A stretch of 49,855 nt of DNA, taken from the NCBI GenBank assembly GCA_014163555.1, contig JACJGO010000032.1:1-49855 (forward strand). Reading direction: 5' to 3'. The position numbers and the translations under genes are program-made. The notes below the pieces were generated by a model. It saw only the letters and a program-made list of their open reading frames with translations, did no database searches and had not been told where the DNA came from. This stretch comes from Flavisolibacter longurius. Lineage in GTDB: Bacteria > Bacteroidota > Bacteroidia > Chitinophagales > Chitinophagaceae. Within the stretch, counting starts at the first letter, position 1. The number at the start of each line of letters is the position of its first letter. Positions 34,142 through 41,719 of the stretch are shown one piece after another.

Positions 34142-36058
34142 ATGGGAAAAATAATTGGAATTGATTTGGGTACAACCAACAGTTGTGTGGCCGTTATGGA
34201 AGGGAACGAACCCGTCGTAATTGCCAACGACGAGGGCCGCCGTACCACGCCTTCAGTTGTTGCCTTTTTGAAGAATGGTGAACGTAAAGTAGGAGATCCT
34301 GCCAAGCGTCAGGCCATTACCAACCCGCAAAATACCATCATGAGTGTGAAGCGCTTTATGGGACGCCGCTATGATGAAGTGTCAGAAGAAATCAGCCATT
34401 GGAGCTATAAAGTTGCCAAAGGTGACAATAATACCGTTCGTATCGATATTGATGGCAGATTGTACACTCCACAGGAAATTTCTGCCATGGTGCTTCAGAA
34501 AATGAAAAAAACGGCTGAAGACTACTTGGGACAGGAAGTCACCGAAGCCGTTATTACCGTGCCTGCTTATTTTAACGATGCGCAACGCCAGGCAACCAAA
34601 GAAGCTGGTGAAATTGCCGGTCTCAACGTTCGCCGGATTGTAAACGAACCTACCGCTGCAGCGCTGGCTTACGGCCTTGACAAAGGCGGAAAAGATCACC
34701 ATGTAGCCGTGTTTGACCTGGGTGGTGGTACATTCGATATCTCCATTTTGGAACTGGGTGACGGTGTGTTTGAAGTAAAATCTACCAACGGTGATACCCA
34801 CCTAGGTGGTGACGACTTCGATAAAGTGATTATGGACTGGCTGGCCGAAGAGTTCCGCAAAGAAGAGAATGTGGACCTGCGCAAAGATCCTATGGCTTTG
34901 CAGCGTCTGAAAGAAGCGTCTGAAAAAGCAAAGGTTGAGTTGTCGTCTTCCTCTGAAACGGAGATCAACCTGCCTTATATTACCGCTGTGGATGGTGTGC
35001 CCAAGCACCTGGTGAAAAAGCTGACCCGTGCCAGGTTTGAGCAATTGGCTGACAACCTGTTTGAGCGTTGCCTGAAGCCTTGCGAAGCTGCGCTCAGAGA
35101 TGCAGGCATGTCGATTTCGGAAATCGATGAAGTGATCCTGGTGGGTGGTTCTACCCGTATCCCGAAAGTGCAGGAGATTGTAGAGAAATTCTTTGGCCGC
35201 AAGCCACACAAAGGTGTTAACCCTGATGAAGTCGTTGCCATTGGTGCGGCCATCCAAGGAGCGGTTCTGACCGGTGAAGTAAAAGATGTGTTGCTGCTGG
35301 ATGTTACCCCGCTGAGCCTGGGTATCGAAACGCTGGGTGGTGTAATGACAACCCTGATTCCGTCTAACACAACTATCCCAACAAAAAAATCAGAAGTGTT
35401 CTCTACAGCCAGCGATAACCAGCCTGGCGTGCAGATCCATGTGCTGCAGGGCGAACGCGGAATGGCCAAGGACAACAAGAGCCTTGGTATCTTCAACCTT
35501 GATGGTATTCCGCCAGCGCCGCGAGGTGTACCGCAGATTGAAGTGATCTTCGATATCGATGCCAACGGTATCCTGCATGTTACGGCCAAGGATAAAGGCA
35601 CCGGTAAAGAACAAAAGATCCGCATTGAAGCCGGTTCTGGTCTGACCAAGGACGAGATTGAAAAAATGAAGGCAGAAGCGGCCGCTAATGCTGACCAGGA
35701 CAAGCAGGAAAAAGAAAGAGTGGAAAAGATTAACCAGGCCGACAGCCTGATCTTCCAGACCGAGAAGCAGTTGAAAGAGTATGGCGATAAGATTCCTGCT
35801 GATAAAAAAGCGCCGATCGAGTCTGCTCTCAACAACCTGCGTGAAGCGCACAAATCACAGGATATTGCCCGCATTGATGCTGCCGTAACCGAAATGAACA
35901 CCGCCTGGACGGCTGCCAGCGAGGAGTTGTATAAAGCAACCCAAGGTGCCGGTGGTGCCCAACCGGGTGCTGATGGTGGTCCGCAGGGTGGCGGCCCTCA
36001 AGGTTCCGGTAATACAGGCGAAAACGTGACCGACGCTGAATTTGAAGAGGTCAAATAG
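34142..36058 (+). CDS. dnaK: Molecular chaperone DnaK (Hsp70)
   Basis: ATP-dependent chaperone of the cytosol, working with DnaJ and GrpE. The 638 residues show the ATPase domain from [11 protein letters not shown] (5-15) through [12 protein letters not shown] and [11 protein letters not shown], the substrate-binding domain and the helical lid, and end in the charged TDAEFEEVK typical of Bacteroidota DnaK, after a Gly/Gln-rich linker. Length is normal. No dnaJ or grpE is adjacent. It is a single-gene unit with its own terminator. How it is regulated is unclear because no heat-shock element is visible. Confidence 0.98.
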   Translation: MGKIIGIDLGTTNSCVAVMEGNEPVVIANDEGRRTTPSVVAFLKNGERKVGDPAKRQAITNPQNTIMSVKRFMGRRYDEVSEEISHWSYKVAKGDNNTVRIDIDGRLYTPQEISAMVLQKMKKTAEDYLGQEVTEAVITVPAYFNDAQRQATKEAGEIAGLNVRRIVNEPTAAALAYGLDKGGKDHHVAVFDLGGGTFDISILELGDGVFEVKSTNGDTHLGGDDFDKVIMDWLAEEFRKEENVDLRKDPMALQRLKEASEKAKVELSSSSETEINLPYITAVDGVPKHLVKKLTRARFEQLADNLFERCLKPCEAALRDAGMSISEIDEVILVGGSTRIPKVQEIVEKFFGRKPHKGVNPDEVVAIGAAIQGAVLTGEVKDVLLLDVTPLSLGIETLGGVMTTLIPSNTTIPTKKSEVFSTASDNQPGVQIHVLQGERGMAKDNKSLGIFNLDGIPPAPRGVPQIEVIFDIDANGILHVTAKDKGTGKEQKIRIEAGSGLTKDEIEKMKAEAAANADQDKQEKERVEKINQADSLIFQTEKQLKEYGDKIPADKKAPIESALNNLREAHKSQDIARIDAAVTEMNTAWTAASEELYKATQGAGGAQPGADGGPQGGGPQGSGNTGENVTDAEFEEVK

Positions 36059-36077
36059 GTTTTGCACCATATACCCG

Positions 36078-36112
36078 AAAAACCCACAACACTGATTGTG
36101 GGTTTTTCTTTT
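36078..36112 (+). terminator. Intrinsic terminator after dnaK
   Basis: Perfect twelve-base stem AAAAACCCACAA / TTGTGGGTTTTT with a six-base loop, then a T-rich tail. Confidence 0.85.
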
Positions 36113-36146
36113 TAAAGACTACTTTAGCCCTGCAATCCACCAAAAC

Positions 36147-37598
36147 ATGTGTATGAAACACAGATCCCTGCTGCTTATTACAGCTTCGCTATTGCCGCTG
36201 ACCTATTTGTTTTTTTCGTTTGCCAAACCGGCCTATTCGTTTCTTAGGACCAGTCATACCGATACCCTGCCAGCTTTTGCAAGAGCCACGGGACACATGG
36301 GAAAAAATGTCAGTAATACAACGGGGCTGCTTTCGCTCACAACCGGTATCGACAATTCTTACTACCTGCAGGATTCTCAAAATCGCGTTGGCTATCTCTA
36401 CCTGGAAACAAAAATTGGACGGTATCAAAATACAAAGGCAAAGAAAAACCCTTTGAACATTGCCATTGTATTGGATAGGAGCGGATCTATGGCCGGTGAA
36501 AAAATGGAGTTTGCTAAAAAAGCCGCCAATGATATCATCGATAAACTGGGGCCGGAAGACTTTGTCAGCGTGGTAATTTATGATGAGTTCATCGACGTGA
36601 TTCAACCCGCTACGTCTGTGTTGTACAAAGATTCCATCAAGGTCAAGATCAACAAGGTGAAACCACGCGGCTCCACAAACCTGTGGGGCGGATCGGAAAG
36701 AGGCTACGAACAGGTAAAGGCCAATTACAAAAAAAATTATGTCAACCGGGTGCTGCTTATCAGTGATGGTAACATTACCGCTGGCCCTAAGATTCCTTCG
36801 CGGATCATTGCACAAGTGCAGGCCTTTAAAGACATCAACGGCATTTCCATTTCCACCTTTGGCGTGGGACTGGATTACAATGAGACTCTGATGACTGACA
36901 TGGCCGAAAACGGTGCCGGTAACTATTATTTTATTGACCGGGTTGATAAAATGGCGGCCATATTTGACAAGGAACTGTATGGACTTTTAAACGTTGTGGC
37001 CCAAAATGCAGAACTACGCATTACACTTCCGAAAGGCATAACGGTTGATAAGATTTATCCCTTTCATTATGCCCTTGAAAAGAATGAAGTGGTGATCCGG
37101 TTCCAGGATCTTTTTTCCGAAGACATCAAAGGGTTGATGATGCGGTTTCGGATCGACAATGAGATGAACAAGGAGCTTCCATTTACCACCCGGTTGGTTT
37201 ATACTGACAACACGGATCAGCAACCGAAAACAATTGTCAATGAAAATATACTGGTTCCTATCAAAAACAAGGAACAATACCTGGCCAGCTTTAATAAAAC
37301 CGTAGCCGAACAGGTGGTTCTATTCACAGCCAATGAAAACATGGAAAAAGCCATGTACGAAGTTGACCGCGGAAATTATGAAGCTGCCCGTCGCTATGCA
37401 GAGGCCAACGGTTATATTCTACTTTCCAATGCCCAGTACCTGAAAAGCTCTGGCGAGTTGCAAAAAATGGATTCGGTAACCCGGTTTTATGCGGCTGATA
37501 TTGCGAACATTAAAGCGTTGAGTAAAGATTCGGTGAAACTGATGCAAAAGGACAGAAGGGCGCAGAACTACCAGATCCGGAACAAAAAGCTCCAATAA
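36147..37598 (+). CDS. von Willebrand factor A domain protein
   Basis: A 483-residue protein with an N-terminal hydrophobic signal or anchor (about 8-27) and a VWA domain (about 100-280) whose MIDAS metal site is complete: DRSGS (110-114), T177 in GSTN and D207 in ISDG. A beta-rich C-terminal region of 200 residues follows, ending in helices. VWA proteins mediate metal-dependent protein contacts; this one probably acts outside the cytosol. The frame opens at 36096 within the dnaK terminator region, so the start is MCMKHR at 36147 or MKHR at 36153. It has its own terminator. Confidence 0.88.
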   Translation: MCMKHRSLLLITASLLPLTYLFFSFAKPAYSFLRTSHTDTLPAFARATGHMGKNVSNTTGLLSLTTGIDNSYYLQDSQNRVGYLYLETKIGRYQNTKAKKNPLNIAIVLDRSGSMAGEKMEFAKKAANDIIDKLGPEDFVSVVIYDEFIDVIQPATSVLYKDSIKVKINKVKPRGSTNLWGGSERGYEQVKANYKKNYVNRVLLISDGNITAGPKIPSRIIAQVQAFKDINGISISTFGVGLDYNETLMTDMAENGAGNYYFIDRVDKMAAIFDKELYGLLNVVAQNAELRITLPKGITVDKIYPFHYALEKNEVVIRFQDLFSEDIKGLMMRFRIDNEMNKELPFTTRLVYTDNTDQQPKTIVNENILVPIKNKEQYLASFNKTVAEQVVLFTANENMEKAMYEVDRGNYEAARRYAEANGYILLSNAQYLKSSGELQKMDSVTRFYAADIANIKALSKDSVKLMQKDRRAQNYQIRNKKLQ

Positions 37599-37630
37599 AA
37601 AATGCCGGTTTTGACCGGCATTTTTTATTT
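37597..37630. terminator. Terminator after the VWA gene
   Basis: Perfect stem AAAAAATGCCGGT / ACCGGCATTTTTT with a four-base loop. A-run and T-run on both sides make it bidirectional; it also lies beyond the leftward small membrane protein. Confidence 0.85.
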
Positions 37631-37668
37631 CCTGTATCGTGAAAATAAAGTATAAGAATCCGAAAGGC

Positions 37669-37818
37669 TTAGATGATATCCATCGCCAATACAAAAAAGG
37701 TAAAAACAAACGGCATCACCAGCGTCAGCCAAGGCCAGTTGGTGGCGATGGTGAACAGTAAAAGGGCCGTTGAAACAAAAAACAGGATCCAGTATAAACC
37801 TTTATTTCTCTTTTGCAT
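37669..37818 (-). CDS. Small two-helix membrane protein
   Basis: A 49-residue protein (MQKRNKGLYWILFF...) with two hydrophobic segments (about 8-25 and 28-47) and basic N-terminus. The frame is open to 37902, but TATTTTTG (37835-37842, read leftward), an exact -7 match 16 bases before this ATG, and the loss of hydrophobic pattern upstream favour the short start. No function is known to me. It is divergent from malQ. Confidence 0.6.
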   Translation of the reverse strand: MQKRNKGLYWILFFVSTALLLFTIATNWPWLTLVMPFVFTFFVLAMDII

Positions 37819-37834
37819 TGCTGGAAAATTTTGG

Positions 37835-37842
37835 CAAAAATA
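37835..37842 (-). promoter_or_regulatory. -7 element TATTTTTG before the small membrane protein
   Basis: Exact TAnnTTTG match read leftward, 16 bases before the ATG at 37818. Confidence 0.45.
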
Positions 37843-37973
37843 GGCGAGGAGCCGAAATGGCAAAGTATATTTTTTAAAGCGCTTCACTCCAACCCGATAC
37901 ATGACATCCTTTTCTTATTTTCGCCGGAGTGTCATATGTACACGATTCATAACCTTCTGCAATTGCTATACTC

Positions 37974-40664
37974 ATGAAGATCGAGTTTTATTTACGGTTC
38001 AGGACAACATACGGACAGGCGGTTTTTGTAAGCGGTAACCTTATTTCGCTGGGCAGCAACCAGCCGGCAAAAGCGTTTCCGTTGCAGTACCTGAACGACG
38101 AGTTTTGGTATGGTGCGATAGAGACTGATCCCGCTGAAGTGGGTGCACTGCATTACCGTTATATTTTTACCAACGAAAAAGGGGAAACCATCACGGAGGG
38201 TGAACAGCACCGTTCGATTGACTTTCACAAGACCACCGGTGACCTCCTCCTTATCGATAGCTGGAACGATGAAAGCTTTTATGAAAATGCTTTTTATACC
38301 GCACCCTTCCAAGAAGTGTTTTTGAAAGAAAAAGGCAAGGGAAAAGCAAAAAAGGAAGAAAAGTTTACCCACCTCTTTAAAGTAAAAGCACCGTTGTTGC
38401 AGCCCAACGAAGCCATTTGTTTACTGGGTAGCACAGCCGCTTTTGGTTCTTGGGATATGGCAGCACCGCTGTTGCTAACCAAGAAAGGAGCCTGGTGGAC
38501 ACTGACGCTGAATCTTACCAACACCGCCTTGCCGGCTTCGTACAAATATGGCGTGGCGAATGCGGAGACTGGAGAATTCCTGCGATTTGAAACGGGTGAT
38601 AACCGTGTTTTGTTCAGCAACGACATCGTAAACAAAAAAACAATAGTACATGATGCTTTTGTTCGCCTGCCCAACACTACCTGGAAAGGGGCCGGCGTGG
38701 CCATTCCGGTTTTCAGTTTGCGCAGCCAAAACAGTTTTGGTATCGGTGAATTTCTCGACATCAAGTTGCTGGCCGACTGGGCCAAAGAAACGGGTTTGAA
38801 ATTGATTCAGCTTTTACCGGTTAACGATACCTCCGCAACTTTTACCTGGAAAGACAGTTATCCCTATGCAGCCATTTCTGCTTTTGCGCTTCACCCCATT
38901 TACATCAACCTGCAAAAGGTCGCGGGCAAAAAGGGATTGCAAAAAGTAAAGTCCCTGACCAATACGCAAAAGGCATTGAATGCTTTGCCGGAAGTGGAAT
39001 ACGACGAGGTTATTCGCATTAAGCTGAATGTGCTGCAGGAACTTTATGACGCCGATGACATGGCCTTCCTGCAGGAGACTCCTTTCCTTGAATTCTTCGA
39101 CGATAACAAAACCTGGCTGGTACCGTACGCCGCTTTTTGTTATTACCGCGACAAAAACAAAACAGCCGATTTTTCGCAGTGGAAAACCGGTGCGGTTTAC
39201 AACGAAGCGGAAGTAGCCAAACTTACCTGTGCCAAATCGAAAAGCTATAAGCAGATTGCGTTTTTCTATTTTGTGCAATACCATCTTCACCTGCAACTAA
39301 AAGAAGCGGTAGATTATGCCCACAAAAAAGGACTGGCCATCAAAGGCGATATTCCGATTGGTATCTATCGCAATGGTGCCGATGCCTGGACCGCTCCTGA
39401 ATTGTACAACATGCACATGCAGGCCGGTGCGCCTCCGGATGATTTTGCCGTGAAAGGCCAGAACTGGGGTTTCCCTACCTACAACTGGCAGAAGATGGAG
39501 GAAAATCATTTCGAGTGGTGGAAGCAACGTTTCCACCAGATGAGCAATTATTTTGATGCCTTCCGCATTGATCATATCCTGGGCTTTTTCCGCATCTGGA
39601 GCATTCCTACTGACAGTGTGGAAGGAATTATGGGTCGGTTTATTCCGGCCTTACCGGTAAGCGTACACGAATTTGGCGAGTGGGGCATCTGGTTTGATTA
39701 CGACCGTTTCTGCAAGCCGTTTATCATTGATGCCATCCTGTACCAGCGGTTTGATGGGTTAACGCAGTATGTAAAAGAAACTTTTCTCGATAACAACGAC
39801 AGGGGTGGATTCGACCTGAAAGCAGAATTCAATACCCAACGGAAGGTGCAGGCCTATTTTGCTGAGCAGTCGCAAACCGGAGATAACGAAACGCTGAAAG
39901 GTGGTCTTTTTGACCTGATCAGCAACGTGCTGCTTTTTGAAGAGGAAGGCACCAACCGGCAGGCGTTTCACTTTCGCATATCGATGGAAGATACCACTTC
40001 GTTCCAGCACCTGGACGAGGGCACAAAGCAGAAACTAAAAGACCTGTACGTAAATTATTTCTTCCGCCGGCAGGATGAGTTCTGGAAAGGCGAAGCCCTA
40101 AAAAAGCTACCGGCGTTGAAAGAATCCACCAATATGTTGATTTGCGGCGAAGACCTGGGTATGGTGCCGCACAGCGTACCGGAAGTGATGCAGCGACTGA
40201 GTATTTTAAGCCTGGAAGTACAGCGCATGCCGAAGGACCCGACCATTGAATTTTTCCATCCCCGCAATGCTCCTTATCTATCTGTAGTGACGCCTTCCAC
40301 CCATGATATGAGCACCATCCGAGGCTGGTGGGAAGAAGACAGGGATCGGACCCAACGCTTCTTTAATCACCTGATGGGCGAGTGGGGACCAGCACCATAT
40401 TATTGCGAGCCCTGGGTGAACCGTGCCATTGTGCTGCAGCACCTGTATTCGCCGGCCATGTGGAGCATCTTCCAGTTGCAGGATATTTTAGGCATGAGCG
40501 GTGAACTGCGCAGGGAAAACCCAGCGGAGGAACGCATTAACCTTCCGGCAAACCCGCAGTATTACTGGAACTACCGCATGCATATTCCGCTGGAACAACT
40601 TATTGACGAAGCAAACTTCAACAACGAACTGAAAGATTATATCACCAACAGCGGAAGGGCTTGA
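37974..40664 (+). CDS. malQ: 4-alpha-glucanotransferase with two CBM20 domains
   Basis: Amylomaltase/disproportionating enzyme of family GH77, moving alpha-1,4-glucan segments between chains in maltodextrin or glycogen metabolism. At 896 residues it is much longer than E. coli-type MalQ because two starch-binding CBM20 domains (about 1-100 and 125-235; FGSWDMAAPLLLTKKGAWW in the second) precede the GH77 barrel. The nucleophile is D533 in FRIDHILGFFR and the acid/base E726 in CGEDLGMVP. GH77 also contains an insertion (about 560-700). This is the DPE2-like form found in plants and some Bacteroidota. No signal peptide: cytosolic. Confidence 0.95.
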   Translation: MKIEFYLRFRTTYGQAVFVSGNLISLGSNQPAKAFPLQYLNDEFWYGAIETDPAEVGALHYRYIFTNEKGETITEGEQHRSIDFHKTTGDLLLIDSWNDESFYENAFYTAPFQEVFLKEKGKGKAKKEEKFTHLFKVKAPLLQPNEAICLLGSTAAFGSWDMAAPLLLTKKGAWWTLTLNLTNTALPASYKYGVANAETGEFLRFETGDNRVLFSNDIVNKKTIVHDAFVRLPNTTWKGAGVAIPVFSLRSQNSFGIGEFLDIKLLADWAKETGLKLIQLLPVNDTSATFTWKDSYPYAAISAFALHPIYINLQKVAGKKGLQKVKSLTNTQKALNALPEVEYDEVIRIKLNVLQELYDADDMAFLQETPFLEFFDDNKTWLVPYAAFCYYRDKNKTADFSQWKTGAVYNEAEVAKLTCAKSKSYKQIAFFYFVQYHLHLQLKEAVDYAHKKGLAIKGDIPIGIYRNGADAWTAPELYNMHMQAGAPPDDFAVKGQNWGFPTYNWQKMEENHFEWWKQRFHQMSNYFDAFRIDHILGFFRIWSIPTDSVEGIMGRFIPALPVSVHEFGEWGIWFDYDRFCKPFIIDAILYQRFDGLTQYVKETFLDNNDRGGFDLKAEFNTQRKVQAYFAEQSQTGDNETLKGGLFDLISNVLLFEEEGTNRQAFHFRISMEDTTSFQHLDEGTKQKLKDLYVNYFFRRQDEFWKGEALKKLPALKESTNMLICGEDLGMVPHSVPEVMQRLSILSLEVQRMPKDPTIEFFHPRNAPYLSVVTPSTHDMSTIRGWWEEDRDRTQRFFNHLMGEWGPAPYYCEPWVNRAIVLQHLYSPAMWSIFQLQDILGMSGELRRENPAEERINLPANPQYYWNYRMHIPLEQLIDEANFNNELKDYITNSGRA

Positions 40665-40669
40665 TGTAA

Positions 40670-40743
40670 TTTACCGTTTGCAGTTTGCCGTTCACAGTTG
40701 ACATTGCCCAACAACGGTAAACCGGAAACGGTAAACGGTAAAC
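40670..40743. repeat. Inverted heptad array C (malQ / aroK)
   Basis: Left arm 40670-40702, in seven-base steps: TTTACC preceded by an A, then GTTTGCA, GTTTGCC, GTTCACA, GTTGAC. Right arm 40713-40743, on the other strand: GTTTACC, GTTTACC, GTTTCCG, GTTTACC, GTT. The arms are inverted around a ten-base spacer. The array begins six bases after the malQ stop and ends nine bases before the aroK start, filling the whole intergenic region. Confidence 0.75.
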
Positions 40744-40752
40744 TTTTAGCAA

Positions 40753-41259
40753 ATGAAAATATTTCTGATCGGATTCATGGGCTGCGGTAAAACCTACTGG
40801 GGAAAGCAGTTAAGCCAAAAATTGCAGATTCCGTTTTTTGACCTGGACAGCCTGATCGAAGAACGGGAAGGCAAAAGCGTTACCGCCATATTTGCCGAAA
40901 TGGGCGAGGAGTATTTCCGGATGCTGGAAAAAGACGTGCTGTACCTGGTAACGGAAAGCCACGAAAATTTTGTAATGGCCACCGGTGGCGGTACACCCTG
41001 CTTTTTTAATAACATCGATTACATGAAAAGCCGCGGAACCACCGTTTGGATCAACAGTACCGTGGACAGCCTGTACACCCGGCTGGTTAAGGAAAAAGAG
41101 ACGCGGCCCCTGATCCGCAGCATCCCCGACAACGAACTACGTTCTTATATCATCAAAAAATATTCGGACCGGAAAATATTTTACCAGCAGGCCAACACCA
41201 TCTTAAACGAGGAGGATGTTACCTTAGAGCGCCTGATTGAAAAAACCTTTCACGCCTGA
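40753..41259 (+). CDS. aroK: Shikimate kinase
   Basis: Phosphorylates shikimate at the 3-hydroxyl in aromatic amino acid synthesis. The 168-residue P-loop kinase has Walker A GFMGCGKT (7-14), the shikimate-binding aspartates in DLDSLIE (30-36), FRMLEKDVL (55-63), GGGTP (78-82) and the lid arginine region KEKETRPL. Length is normal. It is followed by the DUF423 gene after 5 bp and then ftsK. The start lies directly after array C, with only AAATTTTAGC-like sequence between. Confidence 0.95.
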   Translation: MKIFLIGFMGCGKTYWGKQLSQKLQIPFFDLDSLIEEREGKSVTAIFAEMGEEYFRMLEKDVLYLVTESHENFVMATGGGTPCFFNNIDYMKSRGTTVWINSTVDSLYTRLVKEKETRPLIRSIPDNELRSYIIKKYSDRKIFYQQANTILNEEDVTLERLIEKTFHA

Positions 41260-41264
41260 TACCT

Positions 41265-41651
41265 ATGCAGAAGATCTATTTAGTCATCGGAACGGTTTTG
41301 GCCGGACTGGGAGTTGCCCTTGGCGCTTTTGGTGCCCATGGATTGAAAAAAATTGTTTCACCGGAAAATGTGGCTACGTACCAAACAGGAGTGCAGTACC
41401 AGATGTATCATGCTTTTGCCCTGATCATCGTGGGCATTCTTTCCGAACGGATCGCCAATCACTATCTCTCTTATGCCGGTGTGTTGTTCGTGGCCGGTAT
41501 CGTTCTTTTCTCCGGTTCGCTCTACCTGATCGTCTCGCTTTATGCCATGAATAAAGCCGTTCCAACGGCCATTGGCATTTTGACACCCATTGGCGGACTT
41601 TTTTTCATACTGGGTTGGATCAGCCTTTTAATCAGCATTCTGAAGAAATAA
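41265..41651 (+). CDS. DUF423 membrane protein
   Basis: A 128-residue inner-membrane protein of the DUF423 family with four membrane segments and the family signature GAFGAHGLKK (20-29), then QTGVQYQMYHAFALIIVGIL. Its function is not known. It follows aroK by five bases and is probably co-transcribed with it; ftsK 68 bp on has its own promoter element. Confidence 0.92.
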   Translation: MQKIYLVIGTVLAGLGVALGAFGAHGLKKIVSPENVATYQTGVQYQMYHAFALIIVGILSERIANHYLSYAGVLFVAGIVLFSGSLYLIVSLYAMNKAVPTAIGILTPIGGLFFILGWISLLISILKK

Positions 41652-41706
41652 GACCAAAATTTTTCAGAAAACCCTTGCCCGGCCTGTGATTCACGGGGTC
41701 AATGAT

Positions 41707-41714
41707 TATCTTTG
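41707..41714 (+). promoter_or_regulatory. -7 element TATCTTTG before ftsK
   Basis: Exact TAnnTTTG match ending five bases before the ATG at 41720. It overlaps the codons after the upstream in-frame ATG at 41702, which therefore cannot be the start of this transcript. Confidence 0.6.
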
Positions 41715-41719
41715 ATTTT

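Noticed and set aside
34975-35901. A 308-codon open frame antisense to dnaK
   Set aside because: Long antisense frames opposite dnaK are a common by-product of its codon use; the peptide has no domain pattern and dnaK itself is unmistakable.
41702-41719. Upstream ATG of ftsK at 41702
   Set aside because: The -7 element TATCTTTG lies within these codons; the next in-frame ATG at 41720 has the usual spacing.
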